A stretch of 64,000 bases of DNA from Nephrocerus scutellatus. Taxonomy: Eukaryota > Arthropoda > Insecta > Diptera > Pipunculidae. Position 1 is the first letter of the stretch, and every line of letters starts with the position of its first letter. The notes under the pieces are model-generated. The model saw only the letters and a list, made by a program, of their open reading frames with translations. It did no database searches and was not told where the DNA came from. Made by a program: the position numbers and the translations under genes. Of the stretch, positions 10,680-22,822 are shown piece after piece. The stretch is taken from the NCBI GenBank assembly GCA_947095585.1, contig OX352764.1, positions 76,246,816-76,310,815 of the forward strand, given 5' to 3'.

Positions 10680-12240
10680 GCTTTTCATAACATCATGTGC
10701 GGGAGATACCCAAATATTGGATTACTCCAATTCCCAATTAGTTACCATACATACGGGTGTGGCAAAACTACAGACAGGATCATTTAAGCTAATTCATGTC
10801 ATAAACCCTCAATTGTACGAAACTCTTCTTGACGAGCTGGAGCAAACAATTAAGCAAAACGTTAATAATAATCATCCCATTTTTCCCTTCCTTTCCCATG
10901 AAATAATTCAGATAAAAAGCCATATAAGTAGACTTAAGCCAAACAATAGACAAAAACGGTCACTGGATTTCATAGGCACGGCATGGAAGTGGATTGCCGG
11001 AAATCCTGACCACCAAGATTATAATATATTAGTTGATAAAATAAACAACGTTCTAAAAAATAATAACAAGCAAATCATAATCAATAAATTATCAGTACAA
11101 AAAATTAATGAAATCAGAAATGTAACAAATGAAATACTTAAAATGATAAAGTCTAACGAAAGTGTTAAAAACGAATTAATTTTAAATTTTAAATATAGAC
11201 TAGAATTAATTAAAGAAGAGATTGTCAATATTGAATATGCAATCCATTGGGCTAAGGCCAATATAATAAATTCCTTTATCTTATCAAATTCCGAAATTAA
11301 TATGACAGAAAATATTCTTAAGAATGAGAACATTCCTTATGTAAACATAGACGAAGCGTTAGAATTTGCTGAAACAAGAATAGCATCCGATAGTAAAAAT
11401 ATAATTTATATTGTAAGTCTACCAACAACTAAAGTAGAATCTTGTGAAAAAATTTTAATCAAAGCTGTTAAAAAAGGAAGCTTTATTAATAAAATAAGTT
11501 TTAATTCAATTTTACAATGCAACAAAAACCTTTATGGCATAAAAACTAATTGTAAATCTTATAATAAGCTATCTATATGTCCTTCAGACAACGTCGTGAA
11601 CATAAGCAACACCTCATGCATACCGAACCTACTTAATAGCCGCCCACCTAATTGCACCACAATAAATAACCAGCATATCCCGGCAGTTGAAGAAGTCCTT
11701 CCAGGAATAATATTTTTAAACCAATATGATGGACCAATAAACATAAACAATGACATGGTACAACTTAATGGAACATTCATTATACGATATCATAACTCAA
11801 CAATAGAAATCGGCGATATCATCTACACATCACGTGAATTCACGTACAGCAACCCCTTGCCAGCCATCCTGCAACCAGCCTCCACATCCAAGGAAATCAA
11901 GGAAGTGCTATCACTGGAAATGGTAAAGGAACTCAATATTAACAATACCAAACATATCAACCTATTAAGCAAGCAAAATAAAATCAGTCTCGCCACCAAC
12001 TTTGGACTTTCACTCTTGGTAGTAGCAATAATCATAGTCATCGTTTCTAAAAATGTTATGCGAAAAAGGTCCTTACAAATCAATACAGTTATCAACGAAA
12101 ATAAAAATGATCAACAGATTTTAAATGCAGTTCCAAACCTCCCCTCGGTACAGGACGAGAAACCCTCAACATCACCAAGATCGAACTTCCATCAATTCCA
12201 ACACCTTTGGAAACCAATGACCTCAAACGAGGACGTTTGA
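10680..12240 (+). CDS. env: Errantivirus Env glycoprotein
   Basis: About 520 residues after the presumed acceptor; the reading frame itself is open from 10639. There is no in-frame ATG in its first part, so the start codon must come from an upstream exon. A furin-type site RQKR lies at 10948-10959, followed by a hydrophobic SLDFIGTAWKWIAG segment as in insect F-like fusion proteins. The ectodomain holds a cysteine cluster (about 11518-11660) and N-glycosylation motifs. A transmembrane helix rich in L, V and I spans about 11995-12050, followed by a basic KNVMRKR and a short cytoplasmic tail. It would act in membrane fusion. The frame is unbroken. Confidence 0.9.
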
Positions 12241-12244
12241 ATTT

Positions 12245-12255
12245 AAGAAGGGAGG
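12245..12255 (+). promoter_or_regulatory. Polypurine tract
   Basis: AAGAAGGGAGG abuts the right LTR exactly. It primes plus-strand DNA synthesis. Confidence 0.9.
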
Positions 12256-12562
12256 AGTTAACTCAGCACAAATTATATTTCGCCAAAATTATCAAATGGA
12301 AAAATTCCAAAGAATTTTCCCACAAAATTGTGCACTTCTGCTGACGTATCGGATTGCAGCTCGCAATCGCGAATTTAGCTGATTATGGGATACGACGGGA
12401 AATTGCACATCCGTCGCATGGGCAACAAAGCAAAAGGTGAAGCTTACGTTCTAGGTATAATTCAATTGTTATTTTAGTCTTTAATTTTAAGTCATGTAAT
12501 AAGCACGAAAGGTGCAATAAAAATATATTTTTTTCGAAAAGTCAACGCAACGGCTTTTAACT
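12256..12562 (+). repeat. Right LTR (307 bp)
   Basis: Identical to 3296-3602 as far as I can read. Its AATAAA at 12516-12521 should serve as the polyadenylation signal of the element's RNAs. Confidence 0.97.
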
Positions 12563-13070
12563 TATATCTCGGCTTCTACCAGTCAAATTTTGAAGGGGCT
12601 TGTAAAATGTGGATTTTTCAGTCTATTTCATAAATCGCTTATGACTGAATGACCTATCGCTTATGAATGAAAGGCCCACATTTAAAAAGTTGCATGCTAT
12701 TAGTCTTCTAAGATATAGTTTTTAGATTGAATTACAACTAAATATACATACACGGGTGTGTGTAGTCACTCGCATGGCAGAGTACATTAGCTCGTGTGTC
12801 TATAGTAGTGGAAAGTTTTTGGTAGGAACTCGTATATATCTCTTCTTCTACCAGTCAGAATTTAATGGAACTAGTTTTGCAACTATTGTGACGCGTGTGT
12901 CGCGTGAGGCGCGTATGGCGCGTGTAAAACAATTTTTTTAAAAAACAGTTTTTTTTTATAAAATAAGAACAACAAAATTTCTCAGAAATTTTGTGAATTA
13001 AATGGTTACTAATGGGATTTTAAGATAATTCAGTGTTTAGACTGCGTTACAACTATCCATATGGCGAGAT
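12563..13070 (+). repeat. Repeat family B, right half
   Basis: Continues the repeat interrupted by the errantivirus. It matches 38250-38860 in reverse orientation, including CTTCTACCAGTCA twice, a CTCATAAGCGAT-like stretch and a run of CGTGTGTCGCGTGAGGCGCG near 12893. The CGTGTCGCG motif recalls family D monomers. No coding potential is seen. Confidence 0.75.
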
Positions 13071-14001
13071 GAAAAGCGTTATGAGGAGAAGCCCTTTAAG
13101 ATTACAATTTTAATTAACTTAATAAAGACGAATAAGCTGTCAAATTAAATTTAGTGCAGTTGTTATTTATTTAAACTCACATTTCGCAACCGATTTTTAT
13201 GAAATTTTATAAAATTATAAAATCCATCGTGCGTCCGATTCGAGTTTTGGAAATGTTTATGTTAATTTTAATTTCGCAGGGCTTTGAGGGATGGATGGGC
13301 TATTTAGTTTTTCCTATTGATTGTGCCAGAAATTAAATATCATCTGCGTTGTTGAGACCGTAGAGTCTTTGAATCTCAAAAGTTTCCTCAGTACAGTTAG
13401 CATATTTTTACTATGAAAACACACCTGAAAAAGAAATGCCTGAAGCATGCATAACTTTACTACGAATGGTTAATGGTACCTGTACAAGTAGCCTTTAAGA
13501 AAACTCTTCTCTGTGCATTATTCTTGTATGGGAGATTTGATGTTCCATATGGCCTCTCTGTTAAACGTATCAAAAGCGTACAGCAAAGTTGAAAAACAAA
13601 AGATCGATTAGGGAGTTCTATTCGGCGAATTGTTCGATGAGTGTGTGTGTTATAATCAATATGATCGAGTCCTTTTTTTTCTTCTCAAAAAGGGATTTAA
13701 CAGTTTCTTATATTGCCTTTACAAGAAAGAAAACCACTACCTTGTAAATAGCAGTATAAAATCGTGATACCCCCTCGGGATTTAAATGGTCCATTACCCA
13801 CTTCGTGGGTATTGCTAAAATACCTGTTGGAACTTTTGGAAACACATTTCTTGCAAAAGAAGAGGTACAAACACTTAAACCGTTGTACATATTGAAATAT
13901 TTAACAAAAATTTTTCAGAACAATTGTGCGAGAATAATTGTGCGAGAACAATTAGTTAATTTTGTATAACCCAGCTCGTCCAACGCTATTTAACTTTTGT
14001 T
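13071..14001. other. Unassigned AT-rich sequence
   Basis: No gene recognised. A stretch at about 13166-13200 (AACTCACATTTCGCAACCG) recurs at 21598-21625, hinting at a small dispersed repeat. Two short GTGCGAGAA repeats lie at 13926-13948. Confidence 0.35.
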
Positions 14002-14101
14002 CTTTTATAAGTAAAACGAGGTTTCACTTCTCTTTTGGTTACCTTTTATAGCTTTTATAAGTAAAACGAGGTTTCACTTCTCTTTTGGTTTCCTTTTATA
14101 G
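14002..14101 (+). repeat. 50-bp tandem duplication
   Basis: Two adjacent 50-bp copies (14002-14051 and 14052-14101) starting CTTTTATAAGTAAAACGAGG differ at a single base (A14041 versus T14091). Confidence 0.9.
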
Positions 14102-15015
14102 GATCTTTTGGTTACTTATCATTCACTATTTTGCCCTTTATTTCAACTTGCTATTTCAATTAATTTTAACTTTTTAACTTTTTAATCAAACCTAATACAT
14201 AGATACAATGGTTCGACAGAATTTAGACAGGGAAAGCTTTTCCGTAATGTAAAACTGAAAAAGCCCATTTCATAAAATAAATTTTATAAAATAATGTTAA
14301 ATGTTCATGTAATGTACTTAAATCGCATCTGACAGTGCAGAAATTCCCTGTTTGATTGAGAATTTAACATAAATCATTTTTTTTCCATATGTACATCACA
14401 TCTTCAACGTCGTCATTATCATTATCAAAAACAACAACAACAACAGCAACAACAACTAAATCTACCACCAAGTACAACACAGCGTGTCTTTGCCATCGTC
14501 GCCGGCCGCCATCATCACAATCATCTTCAACAAAACATCAGATCGCACATTGCTCGCATCATCTGTATAATTCACTTTTAATTAATTTAAATTTCACCAA
14601 GATGCATAAAATTTTATGCATTCTCATCAATTAGCATTAATGTTGAGTGCACTTGCTGTTGCTGTTTCGATTATTTATGCATTTTCTTCAGCTTTGTTCC
14701 TTGAATTGCGTTCTGCTCCTCGTAATCGCAGAAAAACTCGTAAATCGCGCTGAATGCAATGTCATTTCGAAATGAAAGGCGCACGGGTACGCGCTTCATC
14801 GCGCGGTGACACCAGTTGTCAACGCACATGTTCTTTATAATTATAAATAAAATGTAATTAACGCGCAATGGCATCGTGCAACACAAGAAGAAAATAAAAC
14901 GGAAGATGAATAATAATTGGCATTTTGCATAAATTTTAATTATGCAGGGATTATATTGTGCAGCTGCTAGCTACTAGCTGCAGCTAGAGTTGTTGGAATG
15001 CAAGATATTTTCTAG
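14102..15015. other. Unassigned sequence with CAA microsatellite
   Basis: Contains an imperfect (CAA)n run at 14430-14456. The small frame over it is low-complexity and not considered a gene. Confidence 0.4.
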
Positions 15016-15114
15016 AATCTTTGAAACAACATTATTTCCTAATCAGATCGAACATCAGTACAAATATTTGTTCGGAAAACAAGAGTGAGAGTAAAATAAC
15101 TGAACAATTCCTAT

Positions 15115-15400
15115 CAGTGGTAAATGCGTGTGGGTATACCCAAAGGGGGCGTTCTTGGACCAATACTATAACTCCTGTATACTTACGATATTCCGACGCT
15201 AGAATACAACACGATTGTTACATTTGCTGACGACACGGCTTTAGTGGCAGTTGCAGCCAGTAATGTGGATTGAACTCGTAAACTAGAAGATCTCCCATAT
15301 TAAAATTGAACAAGAAAGTGGCGAATACGATTAAACGAATCAAAATTATTGTTGATTTCAGAAATAGGAAGGTAGAGCACATACTAGTAAATATTAATAA
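15115..15400 (+). pseudogene. Jockey-clade LINE RT fragment
   Basis: Frame-shifted blocks of a reverse transcriptase: GVPKGGVLGPI near 15132-15165, then the catalytic FADDTALVAVAA near 15223-15255, then KWRIRLNESKLLLIS near 15318-15360. All occur in the order known for Jockey-type elements. A frame change separates the first two blocks and stops follow. Only a small piece of the palm domain remains. Confidence 0.7.
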
Positions 15401-15429
15401 CAAAGCTATACGGTAATTGTCACCAGGAA

Positions 15430-17125
15430 ACCGACCAACTTAGACCAATAGATGGTCCATTGTGATGACACATGGTTCAAAGAGGATTTCTTGCCCTACT
15501 CATTGAACCAGTTGGAGCTTCGAATGAAGCGTAGAAGACTTTTGATGTCAGTGCTTGACAAATCAAGGTCGTTTTAAAAATAGGCTCCCAAATTGAGCTT
15601 AGGTTTTAGAGAAAGAACTGTGCATGTGCAGAAAGGGTGAAGAATGGTCTGTTCCTCTTACTCGTCCATGCAGCTTCTGCAGAAGTCATTGGAAAATACA
15701 CCAAGCCTTGCTGCATGCTTTTCTATAAGACAGTGCCCAGTAATTAAACCTATCGTAGCGCTAATATGCACTCTGCTTAGAGAGATCAAACACTCGGATC
15801 CAACTTTGTTTTATCGCTACACAAGTTGTACCATTTGTCCATCTAAGGTTGGTTTTTTCAGTAGCATCCTGCTTTAGCATGCGTTTGCATGTTGCAATCG
15901 GTATGCCTAGTGAACCAATTTCAGTTAGAAGGGGCAGCGTAGTACAATTTTTAGCGAGTACATTGGCCCTGCAATTCCCCATAATGTCCCTATGCCCCAG
16001 CACCCAATATAAGTGAATGTTGAACTGATTTGCCATCTCACTGAGAGATGATCGGTAGTGTAGGGCTACAGTAGAGCTCGTAGAGACTAATTCTATGGAT
16101 CTTAAAGCTGCTTGACTATCCGGAAGATGAGGATATCCATAGCAGATATGACGTTTCTCTTCAACCAAGACAGGACTTCATTAACCGCCATTATTTCTGC
16201 TTGAAAAATACTGCAGTGATTAGGAAGACGGAAAGAGAGACTTATATTTAGCCTTTTTAGAAAACACCTCCGCCTACCTATCATCAGTTTTTGACCCACT
16301 AGAATAAAAACTGATTGATTCATCTTCCGAGATAGTACCTTCTTCTTTGGACTTTGTTTAGTTTGTCTCGATTTATTGCATTGTCTAAGGCAGTCCACCA
16401 GACCACCACACCGTAAAGAAGTGTAGGTCTTCTTACCGAAATATAAAGCCAATGCGAGAGCTTTTTTCTTATATATTAGATTTAGAGCTTAGCTTTCTTT
16501 CCGGAATGAGACCCAGATATTTAGCTTTATCGGAGAAGGATAAGCTTGTGCCCTTTACAGATGGTGAGTCAATATAAAGAATTTTATATTTTCTAGTGAA
16601 GAGGACAAGTTCTGTTTTGTGTTGGCTTACTCCCAGGCCACAACAATCTGCCCATTACGTTAGCTTGTTAAGAGCATCCCTCAGGATGTTAAAGGTGTTT
16701 TCCTATAACGGCAATGACAACGCCATTCGCATAGACGATCACTCTGCAGCCCTCCCTTTGCAGGTATATCAGCAGCTTGTTCACCACTAAATTCCATAAA
16801 AGTGGAGATAGAACTCCATCATGCGGCGTTCTTCTGCAGACGATATCTTTGCAGACACAACACCCAGTTTTGGATTAATAATCCGACTTGTAAGCAGGAT
16901 ATTAATTAGTTCGCCAAATGAGTCGTCTACCTTGACGGCCGACAGCGCAGCTGCGATCTATACTATTTCGTAAATGGATATCAATCAGTTTTTCTAAAAA
17001 TTTTACAATGAATGTTGACAGACTGATAGGTCTGAGATATTTTGGAATGACGTGAGAGCATTTCCCCGCTTTGAGTATGAAAACCATTTTCACCCCTCTC
17101 CTCAAATCCAGAATGTAGACCAACT
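15430..17125 (-). pseudogene. LOA/I-like LINE remnant with RNase H (reverse strand)
   Basis: Read on the reverse strand, the first part (17123-16902) has an RT start typical of this group: VFILKAGKCSHVIPKYLRPI. A degraded middle follows. The RNase H domain at 16168-15761 shows LPDSQAALRS and WVLGHRDIMGNCRANVLAK, then the typical C-terminal RWTNGTTC block. Several frame changes and stops show decay. The 3' end near 15440-15650 matches, in opposite orientation, the forward-strand fragment at 60130-60850, so both belong to one family. Confidence 0.75.
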
Positions 17126-17416
17126 CTAGACAACAACAACCTCTAACACAGGTAGGGTAATATTTGAGGTATTTTGGAATTCAATATTCAGTTGTACCAA
17201 AATCAAAATTCTTAGAAACATTGTAAATGCACCTTTCTACGTTAGAAACGGTGATCTTCACAGTGTCCTTGTCGTGGAATGCGTACAGGATAAAATACAT
17301 AGATTCGATAAAAAGCATGAGGATTGACTTCACCACCACATAAACCCTGATACTCTTTGGCCACACAAATCTAGTGAGAAGACAAAAAAGCCTACATATT
17401 GGTACCAAATCAAAGG
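17126..17416. other. Unassigned sequence
   Basis: No gene or repeat recognised between the LINE remnant and the inverted repeat. Confidence 0.3.
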
Positions 17417-17709
17417 TGAAAATTAGTTCCATATTTATGGCCATGACCTAATTTTAAGAAATGGTAGTTCACTTTGTATTTGGTTGATGATGTATTTCAT
17501 ATAGTTTAGTGATATATCATATGATTTAGTTTTTCCCATACAACAACAGGTGTTATATAACAAAGTGCAGTATAGTAGCTTTGCTCGGTTATGGTTTTCA
17601 GACACCGCTCTCCTGCTTTGTCAATTATTCACTACTTTTCAACCAAATACAAATTAAACCAGCTTTCCCTAAAACTAGGTCATTGCCATAAATATGGAAC
17701 TAATTTTCA
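17417..17709. repeat. Inverted repeat element, ~75-bp arms
   Basis: The left arm starts TGAAAATTAGTTCCATATTT at 17417 and runs through TTGTATTTGGTTGA. The right arm (17635-17709) is its imperfect reverse complement. About 140 bp separates the arms. It may be a foldback MITE of about 290 bp. I could not identify a convincing target duplication. Confidence 0.75.
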
Positions 17710-17955
17710 GACATGATTAATGCGCGTGGCCCAATTTTAACGGAAGGTGGATAATTAAGCTCTATTCAAGATATTAACCTAATTTTTACTATCCCAATTC
17801 TAGGGATATTTGCATTTTCTTATTGTCTGATTTATAGCAACCCTGATGTCTTGGGTTACCCAATACTTAGAAGTGGTTAACTTTCAGAAAAAACTCTCCT
17901 TAGTTAGCCTCACAAAATTATTTACTACTCTTGCACAATTTTCCTGAACTAAAAT
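17710..17955. other. Unassigned sequence
   Basis: AT-rich, nothing recognised. Confidence 0.3.
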
Positions 17956-18029
17956 TAGAATGGGTACTACGCTAACTTTAAGTTTGTTTAGAGCAGCCAA
18001 TTGCTATGTGTGCTCCAATACGGGGCGGA

Positions 18030-18570
18030 AATGTAGAAGCTCCACTCCCACTTCTTATGTGGAACTAAAACAACTACATATGTTTAGCACGTTAAATTCT
18101 GACCTAGACAGCATAATAAAATGGGGAGAAAACACTCGATTAGAATTTAATGCTTCCAAAGCCCAATGCTGTCTCCTGTCGTCTAAGCGAAACCCAAATC
18201 TAATGCCATTATCCATGGTACTTGCATCGAGGAAACTGGAAATCTCACAATTCTTTGTTTGTGCTCTAACGTCAAGCTTTATTGGAATTCAACCTTGAAT
18301 TCAACCGCAATACTCGTGGCGCTCTAAATGCTCATCAGTTTACTCTTAAGCCCATCTTCGGACGTACAGTTAAGTACAGGAATCCGTCCTTCAGCCGTAC
18401 GACACGTATGTGGAATGCTCTGCCAATCTCTGTCTTTCCATATCACATTCAAAACAAAGGCTTACTCTTTTCTTTTCCAGCAACGCCCACGCTTTGCCAA
18501 ACATATAGCCGAGCATAATAAGGGTTCGAACCCCTTTTCGAGTGCGCAAATTATAAAAAAAGAAGGTATT
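18030..18570 (+). pseudogene. LINE-A copy 2, internally deleted
   Basis: Same family as 350-1465. The first block (LNSDLDSIIKWGENTRLEFN, near 18087-18150) is joined at about 18280 to the terminal block (RTTRMWNALPISVFP) with roughly 330 bp of the middle missing compared with copy 1. The tail ATAGCCGAGCATAATAAGGG and the A-rich end to about 18565 are preserved. It is non-functional. Confidence 0.8.
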
Positions 18571-21500
18571 TGTATTATTTCTTTAGTAATTTTTCTCTTT
18601 TTTTCATTAGTTATCGTGGGAAGTCAATTGTAAACGGTTTTTTAATTTGGACGCCACATTTTTCGAGTAGAGGTTCACGGCCACAGGTGTTCACGGCGGT
18701 TTGTTTGTCGCTTGGCTCGTCTATACTTTAAAAAACAAAATGAGGCGATCCTAATGAAAACGAATTACAAAACACTTTCCAACCGAACTATTCAAGTATA
18801 TACTGCTTAGCTTTATTCAACGCAGATTTTATATACTTTTAACTAAAATTGTTATTCTAGGTCTAGAAAAGGCAAGATAAATACAAAAATTATTTATATA
18901 AAAATAAAAATACTTTCTTTTTAAAAACGTGATTAAAAATTTATTTTTTTTTTCAAATAATAATTCATAATTTTATTCTTTTTATTCTTGCTAATCCTTA
19001 CGGTTCAAAAGATGCTGCTACAGAAACAGATGGTCGGACGAATAGCATGAACTTAGTAATAGGGTTCCGAACGGCACCATAACGAACAGACAGACAAGAA
19101 AACGAGTTACAATTGCATTGTCATCGAGTGCTGAGCTAAAGTAAAGTTTTAAGTCTCTAGTTCATCAGGAAGTTAGTTTAAAATCAATTACGAAATAATA
19201 AAGAATTGTTTTCTCTGACTTAAGGCAAGATTGGAATTATAGAGCAGCTTGGGTGTCCTACAATGTACCATTTTCTGAAGGTACATTGTGCATGATTTAC
19301 CAAACTCCATAATATAAATTAATCTTTGATTGCATTAACTTTTAGTGCATAATTTACGAACAACACTATGTGAATGTGACATCATAAAATTCGATCAGCC
19401 CCTTAACTTTTTTCACTAACAATCCAATCCAATTTAATAACACACATATATTTCCATACGACAACTGTTCCTGATTTAAATCTCTGTTGCAAGAAAGTAT
19501 CAAATTTATTAATCATTATTATTATTGCAACAAATAATAAAAGTTACAAAACAAGGAGGTACAACTGGAATTTAACTCATATCACATGACAGACAGTAAA
19601 AAGGCAGCTGTCACACTTCTGTCAAGTTTTTCCTTCAGCATTGTCGTCGAGTTGTCATCGGTCGCGCCAACATCATTATAATCGCATCATCGGAAGCAGT
19701 AGTAACAGTGTCTATTATTATCCGCTATAATCCACCATCACTTTACAACTTGTACACTCCACAACATCCGCACTACACCGCACGCCATCTAAAATGACAC
19801 ACAGCAGTTTTTGCATCCAGCATCGCATCCAGATCTCGGCTTAGGTGCTGTTGAATAAATGTACAACTTAATGCATGCATGAGTGTAGTGCATGCGGTTC
19901 ATTAAGTATACTTTATGCGCATAAGCATGAAAGATGTAGACATTTGTATTTTAGTTGTGCAGCGTGCGCCTTTGGCCGGACACCCGACCACCCCCTGAAC
20001 CAAGCAGTGCTGACGCTCAGAGACACATTAATGCCATTTCATATGTCAGTTAAAAGATCGTCGAGCTCGTTCGTTCCTTCGTTCGTACTCCCCACCTATT
20101 TTGCTGTCAGCTTTTCTGTCATTTTCTTTTAGTTCCATACTCGTATTTGTATCTGTGAAGTGAATTTTTCCCGTATTTCTCCATTTCTCGTTTTGGATTG
20201 AGTGGTTTTTCTTATTCTGCTGAGGTATGCAAAAGAAATGTGAACGATCGAAAAGAATGGGGCGGTGTGGTGGGAGACCGGAAAATGAGGGGTTTTCTGT
20301 GTTTTTGTGTGTGTGTGCCAACTCTGGACTTCTGAGCGCTTGCTGGCTGGATGGCTAGTTGAGTTGCACTTCCGAACGCGCTCGTGTTCTCTTTTTTTGC
20401 GCTTGTCAAGTTTGTCGGTCTGTTTGACCGATTTTAAATGCAAATGAATGACGTTAAGATCTTTCACGAGGATAATGGCTTACAAAAGGCGTTCAAGCAG
20501 AGCGCATACCTCCGGTGTACATGCACTCATGACACCTTACCATGTGGTGTTATGTGCTGTGTGGAGGGGTTCTGTTCAGTGCAATGCAATGCTGATCGCT
20601 TGTTGCTGATATGTCCATTTACAGTCAGTCAAAATGAGTTGCACTATTTCTGCATTTATTTTCCCATTACAACACTTCTGGCCCTGATTACACGTACATA
20701 CATATTTGACAACAGTAACAAGCGAGTATACAAAGTATACATTGTGGTTGCATATGCCCGTGAATTTATCTGGTTGGATTAGGGTTAAAATTGGAATGGA
20801 GAGAAACCTTTACTATTCCCGCAGTAATATCTGAGCAACACATCTGCACTCATATTAGCATTTACAAATAAAATTCAGATTGCGTGACAATAAACTTTTT
20901 TATTCAAGTTTTGTCATCTCAACCGTTGCTATGTTTTGTGTGCTTTGGCAGGATACCGAAGTTGAAGATGAAAAAAGGCGAAAAGAAGGAGAGCAAATGC
21001 GAAACCCAATTATTTATGTGTGATGTTCTCTTGGAGCAAAAACAAATTCAGGTACATTTTTCAAGCTATGCTGCTTGTGCAGCTCTGTGAAAATTGCAGC
21101 TTCCAAGCTTCTAATTGATGGGCAGGCAAGCCATTAACAAAAAAAAAAAAGAGAAAACAAACTGCTGACTGACGAATATTTATTCCCCCGAAAAAAATTT
21201 CTGATTTAAGTGTCAGAGTCTGCTGTCGGTTTGACGTTTTTTCCTGTCTTGTGTAGTTGTTAGCATTTTACTTGAAACGTCGCCTGCTACATTTATCACT
21301 GTCTTCCACAATAAAGTGCAAATGGTTTTCCATGTCATTAAAATCAAATACAGGGTGTCTCAAAGAAGACTAAATGATAAAAAACTAGTTGATTGAATCT
21401 CCATTTTCGCTCCGGCCTGATTTGTCTTAACTTCCTGCTAGTATCAGATACGACCACTTACTTAATTCCTCTAAATTAGTCTGGACTACCTTCCTTATTT

Positions 21501-22810
21501 TCAAAAATAAATTTTTGTTTATGTCAAAATGCATTTTAATGGACAACTGCAGAAATTTGAATGAAATGAAATGTGTATTTGCTTGTTATTAATGGAAACT
21601 CACATTTAGCAACCGATTTTAATGAAATTTTCAATGCATATTGTTGATAGGTGGAGAAAGGTTATTGGACTATAGTACACCCCCCTTCGAAAACCCTCAC
21701 ATGGAAATGTAAAATGTTAATATCAGGCACATTTAAAAAGCGTCATCTAAACTGAATTGTATGTACCGGTGATCGGAGAAAGAGTGTAATGCCTTAATAA
21801 AGCGACGAAATAGGCTAGATAAGGAGTCGTGACCTGTTTAATCTGCCGGAACAAATATATTTGCTGTAATACTTAAATTTATATTGAGTTCCAAATAGTG
21901 ACAACATCAAAGTTAGCTTCTTGAAAATGTGTTGGTATACGCCATGTAGGTTGCTATAAAATAAATAACCAAAAAACCAACACTTAATATTTCCACACAA
22001 AGAACATTAATTTTAATATAATTTTTCTTTCTCGATATAATAATTAATCGGCAGAACAAATTGAGCGAATTGGCTGTAAGCATACATACAATTGTAATTA
22101 ATTCATTAGCGAAGTATTATTAATAAATTTTCATGTCCCCGACCCAGAAGTGGTGCTCGTATGAATACGACCGTTGATATGAAATATTAAAACCATTTAT
22201 TAAACATCGACAATTTTATGCACAACAACAACATTAACAAATTATGAATAATAATATCATTGCCGCGCAGCGAATCAATAAAACAAATTATGCAATAAAT
22301 TAATACGAAAATAGCAATTCTCGGCCTGCCTGCATGTAGCGTACGGGTACAAAAACAAAAACAAATTATCTGCCATAATTTGTGGTGGAATTTATGTGTC
22401 GGACGAGAGCGTGAGCGGCACCACAGGCGGCTTAGGCGGCGGATCAGCCTTGTACCTTGTACAACGGTTTGTACAGAGCAAAGCAAAGAAAGACAGCGAC
22501 ACTCGTCGCTAATTGACTCGCTCGCGTATATAGCTGTCATAATTCTGCACCCACTGTGTGTTTGTGACAAGCAAAATTCATAGTACGAGTATATAATGAT
22601 GTGACAATCGAACAGGCGACCAGCCTAACCTTTCGGTATCACAAGCTAATGACAGACCATTGTTTTCTCCCCTTCCGTTAAATTTGTAATTTATGTTTCA
22701 TATATTCGAATGTAAAATAAATGCGTATGACTGGGAGACAACACCTATTTAGAAAGCAATTTTCTATTACAGTTTTAGAGAATTATGAGTTGCTAAAACA
22801 TTCACGAAAG
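18571..22810. other. Long unassigned stretch, possibly host non-coding DNA
   Basis: No transposon or gene recognised apart from small fragments. It includes local GC-richer patches (19970-20140, 22400-22510), a (GT)n run near 20306-20318, and a CAGGGTGTCTCAAAG stretch at 21353 that looks like a MITE edge without a visible partner. Open frames up to 127 codons overlap on both strands and show no domain. This is one of the most likely places for host regulatory DNA in the window, which is inference only. Confidence 0.35.
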
Positions 22811-22822
22811 TCGACAAACAAA

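Larger units (their letters stand above)
8885..10837 (+). repeat. Internal duplication, unit 2 (1,953 bp)
   Basis: Second copy of 6918-8870. It begins CAAAACAAAATCG and ends GACGAGC, after which env continues normally with TGGAGCAAAC. Confidence 0.95.
3296..12562 (+). mobile_element. Errantivirus (gypsy-type LTR retrotransposon), complete, with internal duplication
   Basis: Length is 9,267 bp: LTR, tRNA-Lys primer site, leader, gag, pol, env, polypurine tract, LTR. It is flanked by the 4-bp target duplication TATA (3292-3295 and 12563-12566). Subtracting the 1,967-bp duplication offset leaves about 7.3 kb, the usual size for the group. The LTRs appear identical base for base, so insertion is recent. 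Gag lacks a CCHC knuckle, pol order is protease-RT-RNase H-integrase, and a furin-cleaved env follows; this is the errantivirus plan (Metaviridae). It is the youngest element in the window, and its coding regions read through without in-frame breaks apart from the duplication. Confidence 0.97.

Noticed and set aside
11019..11333. 104-codon reverse-strand frame inside env
   Set aside because: Shadow of the AT-rich env coding sequence.
13166..13205. Repeat shared with 21598-21630
   Set aside because: Match is about 30 bp and could not be extended; too weak for a separate feature.
20046..20467. Overlapping open frames on both strands (91-112 codons)
   Set aside because: Three overlapping frames without domains; explained by local composition.
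22187..22570. 127-codon reverse-strand frame
   Set aside because: No recognisable domain; a forward-strand frame overlaps it.
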